Positions 17,656-27,821 of a stretch of 64,000 bases of DNA are shown in pieces. This DNA comes from an uncultured Clostridia bacterium (lineage in GTDB: Bacteria > Bacillota > Clostridia > Christensenellales > Borkfalkiaceae). The notes under the pieces are model-generated. The model searched no databases, had not been told where the DNA came from, and saw only the letters and a program-made list of their open reading frames with translations. The translations under genes and the position numbers were made by a program. Position 1 is the first letter of the stretch, and the number at the start of each line of letters is the position of its first letter. The DNA is taken from contig CANRND010000005.1 of NCBI GenBank assembly GCA_947631905.1, positions 24,098 through 88,097 of the forward strand, in the 5' to 3' direction.

Positions 17656-20553
17656 TCAGTTATCCTCCTTGTTTTTGCGATATGTCTTCACGGCAAACAC
17701 CGCCATAGCGCCTACCGCGAGCGCGCCGAGGGTGACGTCGATGCCGATGAGCAGACCCTGCCACCACATGAGCGAGTCGGTAACGGTCAGATCTTCGGTG
17801 ATGCTCCCGCCCATCGAGGAATGGAGCAGCGCGTAGAAGATGCGCTTATTCGACTCTTGCAGTTGTTTGAGCAGATGTCCGTCGTCGGTGCTGGTGATGA
17901 GACTTCGTACCTGTGCCGAACGTTGCGCGTCGAGGCAGAAGATGTTCGTGCCTGCGTCGAGCATATCGGGCGTGGAGCAATAGTACTGGCTCTGCGTGAG
18001 CGCGTCGTCGATGATCGATCCTTCATACGCCCACTCGCCGCGCAGAACGTCGTTCATGAGTACGGAATGCGTTGCGGCATATTGCAGACCGATACGGTTG
18101 TAGGAAGTCATGATGCCGAGGCTGTGTCCTCTCGTGAGCGCGCCTTCGAAAGGACGGAGGAAGATCTCACGGATAGCCTGTTCGTTTGCGAAAGTGGAAA
18201 CGCCCTGTCTGTTCGTCTCCTGCTCGTTGAGGAAGCAGTGCTTGACGTTGCAGATGAGGCCTTTCTGGCGCATCGCATAGACGACGTTGGAGACGGAGTA
18301 GTAAGACAGCATTGCGTCTTCGCTCATGTACTCGGAAGCGCGGCTGCTGTAAGGGGTGCGGATGATGTTGCACCCGGGCGCGTTGACCATTGCCACGCCG
18401 CAGAAGAGCGCTTCTTCCGCGAACAGATCGCCGAACTTCGACTGGATCTTGTGATCCCACGAAGCGGTGACGATGGGAAGGGTCGCAAAGCCCGTGGCGG
18501 CGCGCTTGTCGCCGAACGTGAACTTCGCAAGCAGGCCTTCGGGACCCTCTGCGATGGCGTTGCCGGGCTTGTTGACCGTCGAAACGCCGGGGATACCGCG
18601 CGCGTCGCCGATGGAGATCGTGAGGTCTGCAAGCGACATCTGGGAGATGAACTTATCCCACTTGGGATCGTCGTATGGAACGTCTTTCATATCGATGAAG
18701 TCGATGGGTTCTTCGAGTTCCACATCATATACCGTACCCTCGCCCGCTTTGTAGGAAGGAGCGTCGGCCGCTTTCTTGTACTTATCCATGCGAAGCCCTT
18801 CTACGATCTTCTCGTTGGCGTGCAACGTTTTGACTTCGGTCGGGAAAGTCGCGTCCCAATCGTTTCTCGTAAGATACACGATCTTCTGGTCGTCGTCCGC
18901 CCAGTAGTTGAGGTCGGCGTCATCGAATTTGTTCGTGACGGCCACTTCGGGGTCGTAAGGGGAATTTTTGTAGGTCTTGGTGTCGACCTCGGTGATGGAA
19001 GGAGACCACTTCTTCACGCAGTCTTTGCTTCCCGTCACGGAATTGCCCTCATGGTCGACAAGACCCGTCGCGCCCTTTTCGGCAAGAATGTTGTTGATCG
19101 CTTCGTGCGCGCCGTTGCCCACTGCGAAGTAGTAATCGCCGGGTTCGAAGATGTAGCCTTTCGCCGCCTTGGAATCATAGGAAGCGAGAAGGTATCTGTC
19201 GACGGTGATCGTCGCCTTTGCGGTGCCTTTGGCGGGAACGTCTACCTTATCGTAGCCGAGGAGCTGGACGGCGGCCTTTTCCACGCCGTTCTGCTTGTCA
19301 TATTCGGTATAAGGACTCTGCGCATAGAGCTGGACCGACGCCTTGCCCGCAAGATCGCTCTCGTTCTTTACGGTGACCTGTGCGGTGAAAGTATCTTCCC
19401 GCGCGTCATAGCTGACGCCGTCGAGCGTCTCGGTGAATTGCGAGTAGGAAAGGCCCCAGCCGAACGGGAAACACACTTCGTCCTCATACTTCCACGCCGT
19501 AGCGCCTTCGAGCGCGCCTTTCGCGCTGTTTGCTTTGCCTTGATTGAGAATGGCGTCCTCATAGCGGGTCTCATAATATTTGTACCCGACATAGATGCCC
19601 TCTTTGTAGACGACGTACTTCGTGCCGTAAGTCCTGTCCACGGGGTTTCCGTCAAAGGTGTATGTATAGTCGCCGAAGTTCTGCATCGCGGGAGAACCCA
19701 TCGAGTTCGCGGCGAAAGTCTCCACCGTGTGGCCCGAGGGATTTGCTTTCCCCGAGAGAATGTTCACGACCCCGGGAAGCCCGTAATAACCGGGATTGCC
19801 GAACCAAAGGCAGGCGTCTACTTGATATTCGTCCAGCCAGCCGAGTTCCATGGGAAGCGGCCCGTTGAGCAGGACGATGATCTTTTGGTATCCCTGGTCG
19901 TTGATGAGTTGAAGAAGCGCCTTTTCGTTGTCGTCGAGCTTCATCACGCCTTTCGAAGGGTCGGTATTCTCGGTGCCGTAACGCGCGAACGTAACGATCG
20001 CGGCGTCCTTAAAGCGCGGGAACGTGTTCGTGATCGCCGAGGTGTAGAACGAAGCGGGAACTTCGCCCGCGCTCGACAGCCCGACGCTGGTGCCGCTCGA
20101 AGCATAGGCGTCATAGAGCGTCTGGTTGATGTTGAAGCCCGCGTCCTTGAATGCCTTTGCCATATCGATGACAAGCGCATCGTTGGGGGTAGGGCCGCCC
20201 GCGCCGCTCCTGTAAATGGTGTGTGCGCTGTTGTTGCCGAACAACGTCACGTTGCGCTCGCTGCTTGCAAGCGGGAGTGCGCCGTTGTTTTTGAGAAGGA
20301 CCGCGCCCTCCTCCTCTTCCTGCACGCAAAAGGCGTAGGAATCGGCGATAAGGCGTTCATACCCTTCCACGGTCAGCGTGCCGTCTTCATCGCCGTACGA
20401 GCTGCCCTGCAAGGTCAACCCGCCCGTCGTGATGCCGAGGACGCTGTTGATGTAACCCGCGTAAGTGTTGGCGAGGATCGTCGCGGACAGCAACAACGTG
20501 AAAAGGAACGTCATTACGCTCGACAACCCAAGCCATAATTTGCTTGTTCTCAC
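17656..20553 (-). CDS. Membrane-anchored GH3 beta-glycosidase with permuted domain order
   Basis: A 965-residue glycoside hydrolase family 3 enzyme. The GH3 C-terminal alpha/beta domain comes first (about residues 35-370), then a fibronectin-III-like domain, then the catalytic TIM barrel (about 620-890), the reverse of the usual order. The barrel keeps KHCFLNEQETNR and the nucleophile region YEGSIIDDA (second Asp about residue 850; the normal SDW reads DDA). There is one membrane span near residues 8-30 and another at 930-950 with a positive tail, so the enzyme is probably displayed outside the cell, anchored at both ends. I chose the GTG at 20553 because AAGGAGG lies 8 nt upstream. Likely beta-xylosidase or beta-glucosidase; first gene of the operon. 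Confidence 0.87.
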   Translation of the reverse strand: MRTSKLWLGLSSVMTFLFTLLLSATILANTYAGYINSVLGITTGGLTLQGSSYGDEDGTLTVEGYERLIADSYAFCVQEEEEGAVLLKNNGALPLASSERNVTLFGNNSAHTIYRSGAGGPTPNDALVIDMAKAFKDAGFNINQTLYDAYASSGTSVGLSSAGEVPASFYTSAITNTFPRFKDAAIVTFARYGTENTDPSKGVMKLDDNEKALLQLINDQGYQKIIVLLNGPLPMELGWLDEYQVDACLWFGNPGYYGLPGVVNILSGKANPSGHTVETFAANSMGSPAMQNFGDYTYTFDGNPVDRTYGTKYVVYKEGIYVGYKYYETRYEDAILNQGKANSAKGALEGATAWKYEDEVCFPFGWGLSYSQFTETLDGVSYDAREDTFTAQVTVKNESDLAGKASVQLYAQSPYTEYDKQNGVEKAAVQLLGYDKVDVPAKGTAKATITVDRYLLASYDSKAAKGYIFEPGDYYFAVGNGAHEAINNILAEKGATGLVDHEGNSVTGSKDCVKKWSPSITEVDTKTYKNSPYDPEVAVTNKFDDADLNYWADDDQKIVYLTRNDWDATFPTEVKTLHANEKIVEGLRMDKYKKAADAPSYKAGEGTVYDVELEEPIDFIDMKDVPYDDPKWDKFISQMSLADLTISIGDARGIPGVSTVNKPGNAIAEGPEGLLAKFTFGDKRAATGFATLPIVTASWDHKIQSKFGDLFAEEALFCGVAMVNAPGCNIIRTPYSSRASEYMSEDAMLSYYSVSNVVYAMRQKGLICNVKHCFLNEQETNRQGVSTFANEQAIREIFLRPFEGALTRGHSLGIMTSYNRIGLQYAATHSVLMNDVLRGEWAYEGSIIDDALTQSQYYCSTPDMLDAGTNIFCLDAQRSAQVRSLITSTDDGHLLKQLQESNKRIFYALLHSSMGGSITEDLTVTDSLMWWQGLLIGIDVTLGALAVGAMAVFAVKTYRKNKEDN

Positions 20554-20598
20554 AATTTTTTCCTCCTTGATATTATGCGGTGTACCCACTTTGAACTC

Positions 20599-20658
20599 AT
20601 TCTAAAATGACGGCGGCCCGATTTCAAGAAAGAAGTTTACACATTATGGCAAAAAGTT
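20599..20658 (-). promoter_or_regulatory. Promoter and putative AraC operator of the GH3 operon
   Basis: Minus-strand -35 TTGAAA (20622-20627), 17-bp spacer, -10 TAGAAT (20599-20604). The 15-bp motif AACTTTTTGCCATAA (20644-20658, minus strand) ends 16 bp upstream of the -35 box. The identical motif at the identical distance precedes the lipoprotein gene at 21821. Confidence 0.75.
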
Positions 20659-20689
20659 AAGGTTTAAAGACTTTTTCATTTTATGTAAT

Positions 20690-20723
20690 AAAAAGAGACA
20701 CATTCCCTCTGGAAAGTGTCTCT
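20690..20723 (-). terminator. Terminator of the AraC-family regulator gene
   Basis: Minus-strand hairpin with an AGAGACAC...GTGTCTCT stem extended by the TTCC/GGAA inner pairs, followed by TTTTTA, about 25 nt after the regulator's stop codon. Confidence 0.75.
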
Positions 20724-20748
20724 CCGTCACGAAATATGATACTTTTGT

Positions 20749-21528
20749 TCAGTTCCGCATCTTCAAACGCTGTTCCGCCCGATAATCGGTCGGCGAGACC
20801 CCGTAGTCGGACTTGAACTGTTCGTTGAAACTGCGGATGCTTTCAAAGCCGCAGCGGTTGCTGATCTGCACCATCCCGAGGTCGGTGAGGCGCAGAAGTT
20901 CGGCGGCGTTTTCGGAGCGGAAGCGGTTCACGAAGCGGGAAAACCCATAGCCGAAGATGCGGTTGAACAGGTTGGACAAATAGGTGTAGCTGTACCCCAT
21001 GTCCTGCGCCATCTTTTTGAGGCTGATGGGCTTGTCGTAGTTCTGCTGGATGTAATAGAGGAGTTTTACGGAGATGTCGCTCCCCTGCGGCGGCTCATAG
21101 AACTGGATCATGTTCGTGCAGGCCAGCCCGCATAACCCGTAGAGTACGGATTGGAGAAGATAGCGGTTCGCGGACTTATCCTGCAAAACGGCAAGTTTTT
21201 CCGCGTCATGAAATTCAAACGCCGCGCAAGAATACCCGCCGCTCTTCATGTCGGCATGGAAATCCGCGATGAAGTCGGCGGAAAAGATGGTGAGAAAACT
21301 GCGCGAGAACGCGGGCGTTTTGAAGCTGTGGACATGGTTCGGAAAGATGAGCAGGCCCCAGCCCGGGCGAAGCGTGTAGACGTCCTTATACACCGAGCAT
21401 TCGAGTTCCCCTTCCAGCACCGTGACAAATTCATAGCTGTTGTGGACGTGGCCGACAAAGTCCAGATTTTCATCCGATTGCGTATAAAGATAATTTTTTT
21501 CGAAAGAACGTTCCGTCTCGAAAAACAT
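20749..21528 (-). CDS. AraC-family transcriptional regulator
   Basis: A 259-residue regulator. Residues 1-150 form a cupin-type sugar-sensing domain (HNSYEFVTVLEGELE). Two AraC helix-turn-helix motifs lie at about 165-255: KKMAQDMGYSYTYLSNLFNR, then ISNRCGFESIRSFNEQFKS and GVSPTDYR. It sits between the GH3 operon and a divergent lipoprotein gene, both preceded by the same 15-bp motif, so it most likely activates both when a pentose or pentoside is present. The start at 21528 has a GGGGAG site 6 nt upstream and a consensus promoter. Confidence 0.9.
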   Translation of the reverse strand: MFFETERSFEKNYLYTQSDENLDFVGHVHNSYEFVTVLEGELECSVYKDVYTLRPGWGLLIFPNHVHSFKTPAFSRSFLTIFSADFIADFHADMKSGGYSCAAFEFHDAEKLAVLQDKSANRYLLQSVLYGLCGLACTNMIQFYEPPQGSDISVKLLYYIQQNYDKPISLKKMAQDMGYSYTYLSNLFNRIFGYGFSRFVNRFRSENAAELLRLTDLGMVQISNRCGFESIRSFNEQFKSDYGVSPTDYRAEQRLKMRN

Positions 21529-21552
21529 GATATTCTCCCCTCTCCCCGCTAC

Positions 21553-21581
21553 ATTATAACACGTAACGCGCGGGTTGTCAA
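21553..21581 (-). promoter_or_regulatory. Consensus promoter of the araC-type gene
   Basis: Minus strand: perfect TTGACA (21576-21581), 17-bp spacer, perfect TATAAT (21553-21558). The transcription start would be about 20 nt before the start codon. Confidence 0.85.
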
Positions 21582-21691
21582 GATAGTAAACACCGTGAAA
21601 AAGCCGTTTTTGTGAAAAAAATTATTGAAATGTAAATAGCAATCAAAAATGCGCCCATGTTTTTGTTTTTTTCGATAAAAAAGTTTTCCTT

Positions 21692-21764
21692 TGGCAAAAT
21701 CCAAACTTTTTGCCATAACATCAAAAATTTTTTCTTGCATTCCCCCGCGGCGGTTCTTTATACT
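21692..21764 (+). promoter_or_regulatory. Putative AraC operator and promoter of the sugar-binding lipoprotein gene
   Basis: The motif AACTTTTTGCCATAA (21704-21718) recurs here, with an additional inverted half-site: TGGCAAAA at 21692-21699 pairs with TTTTGCCA at 21708-21715. It ends 16 bp before -35 TTGCAT (21735-21740); the spacer is 18 bp and the -10 is TATACT (21759-21764). Confidence 0.7.
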
Positions 21765-21820
21765 TAAAGAAAGATGTAGCGTCCCCGGATGGAGACCGCT
21801 TAAAACAGGAGGAATGAAAC

Positions 21821-22720
21821 ATGAAAAAAGTACTCGCTTTGTTGCTCGCCGGCGCAATGGTGATCGGAGCCGGTGCGTTCGCTTGCGCCTGCGGCGAAAC
21901 CCCGGACGTTGAACCCGAACACACCACGCACTATGACGTAGACGCGGACGGACAATGCGATAAGTGCAAAGCAGAAATGACGGGCCACACCCATATCTTC
22001 TCCAAGAAGTGGGAGTTTGACGCCGACAGCCATTGGCACAAAGCGACGTGCGCACATGGCGACCAGATCAGCGACAAGGGAGCGCACACCTTTGAAAACG
22101 ACGTCTGCACCGTCTGCAAAATGCTTGACGCGAAGCCTGTTGCGCCCGTGAACGGCGTATACACGTTCGAGGCGGAGAATGCCGTACTTCAAGATCCCGA
22201 AGGCGTCGGCCATGCGATGGTCGTTGAAGTCGACCGCGGGGACATCGGGCCGAGCGCGGTAGAAGGCGCTTCCGTCACCGACATCGGTTACTTCGGCGGG
22301 AACAACGGCACAAACGTCGGGCAGACGATCACCTGGAAGTTCACCGCAAAGACGGCGGGGAAAGTCACCATCAAACTACACGCTTCCTCTGCGGTCGGCG
22401 AGTGGGCCGGCAAGACCATCACCGCGATCGAGATGGGCGAAGAAGGCGCCCCTACCGTCTCCTTTAACGGAACGGACGTCGACCTCACGGGCCAAAAGAT
22501 CGGTGAGGACAAAACGTTCACCGATGAAGAACTCGGCGGCGACAACAACAAGATGTATTGGTACTTCACCGACCTTGAAATCGAAGTCGACCTCGTAGCG
22601 GGCGAGAACACGCTGGTACTCACCTCGGGGACCCTCGGCTGCAACCCCGATAAGATCACGATCGAAACGGATATCGAACTGACTTTCGTCAAGACGAACA
22701 ACAACGACAGGATCGGCTAA
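21821..22720 (+). CDS. Lipoprotein with CxxC motifs and CBM6-like C-terminal domain
   Basis: A 299-residue exported lipoprotein with signal peptide and lipobox (ACAC, near residue 23). Residues 40-110 carry two CxxC pairs (QCDKC, VCTVCK) and several His, resembling small metal-binding modules of Clostridia surface proteins. From about 125 on, a beta-sandwich begins with YTFEAENAVLQDPEG and contains WKFTAKTAGKVTIKLHAS and LVAGENTLVLTSG, the hallmarks of CBM6/CBM35 carbohydrate-binding domains. It is transcribed divergently from the AraC gene and shares the operator motif with the GH3 operon, so it is probably a surface glycan-binding protein of the same regulon. RBS AGGAGG is 8 nt upstream of the ATG. 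Confidence 0.78.
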   Translation: MKKVLALLLAGAMVIGAGAFACACGETPDVEPEHTTHYDVDADGQCDKCKAEMTGHTHIFSKKWEFDADSHWHKATCAHGDQISDKGAHTFENDVCTVCKMLDAKPVAPVNGVYTFEAENAVLQDPEGVGHAMVVEVDRGDIGPSAVEGASVTDIGYFGGNNGTNVGQTITWKFTAKTAGKVTIKLHASSAVGEWAGKTITAIEMGEEGAPTVSFNGTDVDLTGQKIGEDKTFTDEELGGDNNKMYWYFTDLEIEVDLVAGENTLVLTSGTLGCNPDKITIETDIELTFVKTNNNDRIG

Positions 22721-22731
22721 CAGGACTATAT

Positions 22732-22767
22732 AAAGCGCGCCTTTCCCAGCGGGGAAAGGCGCGCTTT
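22732..22767 (+). terminator. Intrinsic hairpin after the lipoprotein gene
   Basis: Very strong hairpin with 16-bp arms (22732-22747 and 22752-22767), 12 nt after the stop codon; the T run is short. Confidence 0.75.
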
Positions 22768-22844
22768 CGTCATGAATTTCGGCGGCGGCGCGGGGCAAAA
22801 GCCCCGCGCCGCCGCATTCTATCAGAGATTTCCGTTTTTTTGCG

Positions 22845-24260
<1,416 letters not shown>

Positions 24261-24287
24261 TTATGCGGACTATAAGCGCAAATTATG

Positions 24288-24317
24288 AAAAGAGCGGGCA
24301 TTTTCGCCCGCTCTTTT
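24288..24317. terminator. Intrinsic terminator between the large lipoprotein gene and gdhA
   Basis: Perfect 12-bp arms (24288-24299 and 24306-24317) with a 6-nt loop, 11 nt after the stop codon of the lipoprotein gene and upstream of the gdhA promoter. Confidence 0.8.
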
Positions 24318-24327
24318 TTGCTTTGTT

Positions 24328-27300
24328 TTATCCCTCTTGGGACCCCGTTCCCGCGGAAGGAGTGAGTTCGTCGTAGATCGTTTTGAGCGTGTCGTATACG
24401 TCGCCGAGGCACTCTTTGACTTTTTCGGTGTTCTCGGGATTCTCATACGCTTCGATCACGGTCTTCATGTTGTCGAGGAAATCTTGCAGGAACGTCGTCC
24501 CCGCGCTTCCGTCTTCGTTCTGATATGCGCCGTCGTTATCCGAGAGATAGTAGACGTAGGAGAGCATTGCACTTGCGATGGAGGAGACCGTTTCTCCCAG
24601 CTCTTTGCCGAGGCACTCGATGACATAAGAGCTGATCCCTCTGAGGAACCAATTCCCCGAACTTCTCTCCAAGAACATGAAGAGCGTCTGCTGGCCCAGA
24701 TCGAGTTTAAGAAGATCCGACATGGCTTTTTTGACCTCGTCCGCATTGAAGAATTTCTCCGTTTTAGGGTTCTCCGCGTCCGCATCGCCGTCCGTATCCG
24801 CATCGTCCTCCGCCTGCGCCATGTCATAGTCCCAGCAAGACCACATGACTTTCCCCGCAGTCACCATAAATTCGGAAAGCTCTTCGGCGTAGTAGGCGTC
24901 CCAAAGCAAGTATGCCGTATTCCCTGCGGAAACTTGTATGGAGTTCATCAAGCTCACGTAGTAGTAGCGGAACGTCCCGTAAAGAGCATAATCGAGGCTC
25001 ACCGAGAGGTCTGTGAACAGATCTTCGTAGGCGTCATAGAGATAGGCTTTCTTCAAATCTTCGGAAGTACCCGTCATGATCTCGTTTACGAGTTTTTCCG
25101 CATCTTCGTACGCCGAGATGAGGAGCGTATATACGGGTATGCCGTCGATCCCCTGGGTCTCATCGCCCAAAATCAACTTCAAGGAAAGATTGATATTGCG
25201 GATGTCGTCGGCAAGCGCGTCGAGTTTCGCCTGGTCCGCTTCGCTCAGCGTCGGCGCGGTAAAGCCCGCCGCCGTCCGTTTTTGCAGTTCGGTGTACTTT
25301 GTGCAGCACTTGTTGAACACGGCGTCATATGCGTCTTTTACCGTGTCGTCGAGGTCTCCATAGGCCTGATCCGACTGGCCGATCTTTGCGAGGAAATCGA
25401 CCGTACCCTGATTGGGATCCTCGTAAGCAAAGCGTCTCGCATAGGACTCCACCGCCCGCAACATGAAGTAAGCCGCCGTCATTGCCGATTCGTTGTCGTC
25501 AAATTCACGGGCGAAGTAATCTTCGAGGATCGCCGTAAACCAGGGCGTATACTGCCCGCCGAGGATCGCCAACGCTTCCGCGGGAGCCTGCCCGTACAGC
25601 GGGCAGAGCGAATACAAGAAGTCAAGCTGTTTGGCGGGAGAAAGGCCGATAAACGCGTCGAACATCTCTTGGACGTCCGTCCCGTATTGCTCCCCGTTAT
25701 AATACTCGGTATCGTTCACGAGGACTTTCGAGAGGATGGCAAGATATTGACTCCAAAGGGCCTCGTACTCCTCGTCTCCGTAGAGATCGATGTTGCAGAC
25801 GAGATAACCGCCGTTCGTCACTTTCAGGAAGTAAAGGAGATCGGAGAAGCCGACTTTAAGGGGCTGGCCCGACGAGTCGGCCAGAAGGTTGGAGAATGTA
25901 ACGTAATTATACACGCTCGCATAGAACGACTTTTGATCGGTATCTTCGAGCGCATTGATTTGGTCGACGCAACCGAGCGCGTCCGCATAGTAATACTGGA
26001 AGATGCTGGTATCCGTTCTTCTTCCTGCCGCCAGATAACTCGTTTCCGCCATTGCGCCCAAAATATCTTGATAGAGCGTTTCCAGAAGCACGGGGAACTG
26101 GAAGTTTTGCATGATCGTGAATGCCGCGGCGGCTTCTTCCTGATCGTACTCATGGAAGTAGTACCAGAGAATGTAGAAGAAGTCGTCGTTTTGACGCCAC
26201 GAAGAGACGAGAGCGTACATTGCGCGGTCGGACGAGGAAGCGTAGGGACTTGCCGCGAGTTTCTTGACGGCGGCAATGATCACGTCTTTCTTTGTGACGA
26301 GGGAGGTGGGTTTCCAGTCGGCGGGGATCTCTTGAAGCGTATCGTAGAGTTCCACCATGTATTGAAGACGGGCGCCGAGAGCGGGCAAAACGGCGGGATC
26401 GCACACCGTTCCCAAATAACTTGCCACCGTTTCGCTACCGTACAAGGCGGTGGTGGAATAGTTCTGGCTGAGGGTGTACAAAAGCTGTACGACGGAGTAA
26501 AGGTCGCTCTGATCGTCCAAAAGATCGGGCAGGTTCTCCTTTACCGCATCGTAATTATCCGCTACGATGAGGACGGTACCTGTCGTGGAAAGCGCAAAGG
26601 TATGCTCAAATTCCTTTTGGAGCGCCGTCCAGAGCGTTTTGCCGTACACGGTAGCCGCGCGGACGATCGCATCCACGTCTTCGGAAGAAACGAGGACATA
26701 CTCATCGTAGTCGAGCGCATTGTAAGCCGACATGGAAGCGAGCGCAAGTTCGCCGACTTCCTCATCGATTGCGGGCGCGGCGTCTTGCGACCAGTCGAGC
26801 GCTTTGAGCGGAGCGATGTTGCCGCGGATCAACGAAAGGTTGCTGTAAGTAATGGTAACTTCGAAGTTATAGCTCTTTCCCAAATAGGAGACGTCGATCG
26901 TCTGCGTGGCGGACTTGTTGGAGGCGTTGACGGCGCTCGGGTTGTAACCGGAGGTCATATCAGCCGTAAGCGCCACCTCTTTTTTCAGTTTTCCGCTGTT
27001 TCCCGTAAGGGTGAACTTGCCCCCTTCGAGGTTGAGTTCGGTCTCATAGTCCTTATAGGCAAGTTTTTCGGGCGCAACGAAATCAACCTGGTCCGCCGTA
27101 TAGACGTTAACGGAGAAAGAACCCGTATAGTCGCCCTCCGTGCCGCTGTAATGCGCCTCAACGTTCGTCGTTCCCGCGGAAGTGAACGTTGCCGAAGGGT
27201 AAGAGAGCGAGCTGTCGCTCAAAAGAACGGTGAAGTTTGTGCCGTCGTCCTTTGTGATGCGCAGACGTCCCGTCGATGTATTGAGCGATTCGCCCACGAA

Positions 27301-27645
27301 ATAATCGGTAACGATGTTCTCCGCGGCGACTCTCGGAACGACATTGACGAGGTACGTCGTCGTCTTGCCCTTGTATTCCACGGTAAGCTCCTGGTTGCCG
27401 AGCTGATCTTTATTATAACCCGTGACCGATACGCCTTTTGCATTGAGCGCGACCTGTTCGGATTTATCCCCGCTCTTTACCGTGAGCGAACCGACCGACA
27501 GATCGAGATCTTGTCCTTGCACATAAACGGCGCGGGGCGCACTGCCGCTGTCGAGCGCGATCTCGTCCACGCCGCAAGCGACGATCGCAAAGATCGAGCA
27601 GACAAGCATAAGCGCAACCAACGCAACTTTGGAAAACTTTTTCAT
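24328..27645 (-). CDS. Very large lipoprotein with N-terminal Ig-like repeats (paralogue A)
   Basis: A 1105-residue exported lipoprotein with signal peptide and lipobox IVAC near residue 24. Residues 30-260 hold three Ig-like repeats (patterns such as GQDLDLSVGSLTVKSG, VTGYNKDQLGNQELTVEYKGK and YFVGESLNTSTGRLRITKDDG). The remaining 850 residues are largely helical, with many Tyr and acidic residues, and are unrecognised. It is a clear paralogue of the adjacent 1035-residue lipoprotein in both parts. The ATG at 27645 was preferred (AAAGGAAGG upstream); it has its own consensus promoter. Its role is unknown; a structural or adhesive envelope protein is plausible. Confidence 0.8.
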   Translation of the reverse strand: MKKFSKVALVALMLVCSIFAIVACGVDEIALDSGSAPRAVYVQGQDLDLSVGSLTVKSGDKSEQVALNAKGVSVTGYNKDQLGNQELTVEYKGKTTTYLVNVVPRVAAENIVTDYFVGESLNTSTGRLRITKDDGTNFTVLLSDSSLSYPSATFTSAGTTNVEAHYSGTEGDYTGSFSVNVYTADQVDFVAPEKLAYKDYETELNLEGGKFTLTGNSGKLKKEVALTADMTSGYNPSAVNASNKSATQTIDVSYLGKSYNFEVTITYSNLSLIRGNIAPLKALDWSQDAAPAIDEEVGELALASMSAYNALDYDEYVLVSSEDVDAIVRAATVYGKTLWTALQKEFEHTFALSTTGTVLIVADNYDAVKENLPDLLDDQSDLYSVVQLLYTLSQNYSTTALYGSETVASYLGTVCDPAVLPALGARLQYMVELYDTLQEIPADWKPTSLVTKKDVIIAAVKKLAASPYASSSDRAMYALVSSWRQNDDFFYILWYYFHEYDQEEAAAAFTIMQNFQFPVLLETLYQDILGAMAETSYLAAGRRTDTSIFQYYYADALGCVDQINALEDTDQKSFYASVYNYVTFSNLLADSSGQPLKVGFSDLLYFLKVTNGGYLVCNIDLYGDEEYEALWSQYLAILSKVLVNDTEYYNGEQYGTDVQEMFDAFIGLSPAKQLDFLYSLCPLYGQAPAEALAILGGQYTPWFTAILEDYFAREFDDNESAMTAAYFMLRAVESYARRFAYEDPNQGTVDFLAKIGQSDQAYGDLDDTVKDAYDAVFNKCCTKYTELQKRTAAGFTAPTLSEADQAKLDALADDIRNINLSLKLILGDETQGIDGIPVYTLLISAYEDAEKLVNEIMTGTSEDLKKAYLYDAYEDLFTDLSVSLDYALYGTFRYYYVSLMNSIQVSAGNTAYLLWDAYYAEELSEFMVTAGKVMWSCWDYDMAQAEDDADTDGDADAENPKTEKFFNADEVKKAMSDLLKLDLGQQTLFMFLERSSGNWFLRGISSYVIECLGKELGETVSSIASAMLSYVYYLSDNDGAYQNEDGSAGTTFLQDFLDNMKTVIEAYENPENTEKVKECLGDVYDTLKTIYDELTPSAGTGSQEG

Positions 27646-27683
27646 ACTGTGCCTTCCTTTATAAAATTTCTCTTTATACATTT

Positions 27684-27712
27684 AATATACGCCCGCGCAA
27701 AAGAAATGTCAA
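27684..27712 (-). promoter_or_regulatory. Promoter of lipoprotein paralogue A
   Basis: Minus strand: perfect TTGACA (27707-27712), 17-bp spacer, TATATT (27684-27689). The rest of the 176-bp gap between the paralogues shows no gene and no clear terminator. Confidence 0.8.
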
Positions 27713-27821
27713 GTGTTCTCCCGCGGGCGGTCTTTTTGCAACTTTACAACAAACTTACGCCTGCCGTCCTTGCAGAATGTTACAACTTTTGAACGGAAAG
27801 AACGGAATTTTTCTTCACCGT

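Noticed and set aside
24337..27792. Plus-strand open frame of 1151 codons opposite the large lipoprotein gene (also 17821-20538 and 12460-13986 opposite other genes)
   Set aside because: These are antisense shadows of GC-rich coding regions: no ribosome binding site, no domain, arginine-rich nonsense composition.
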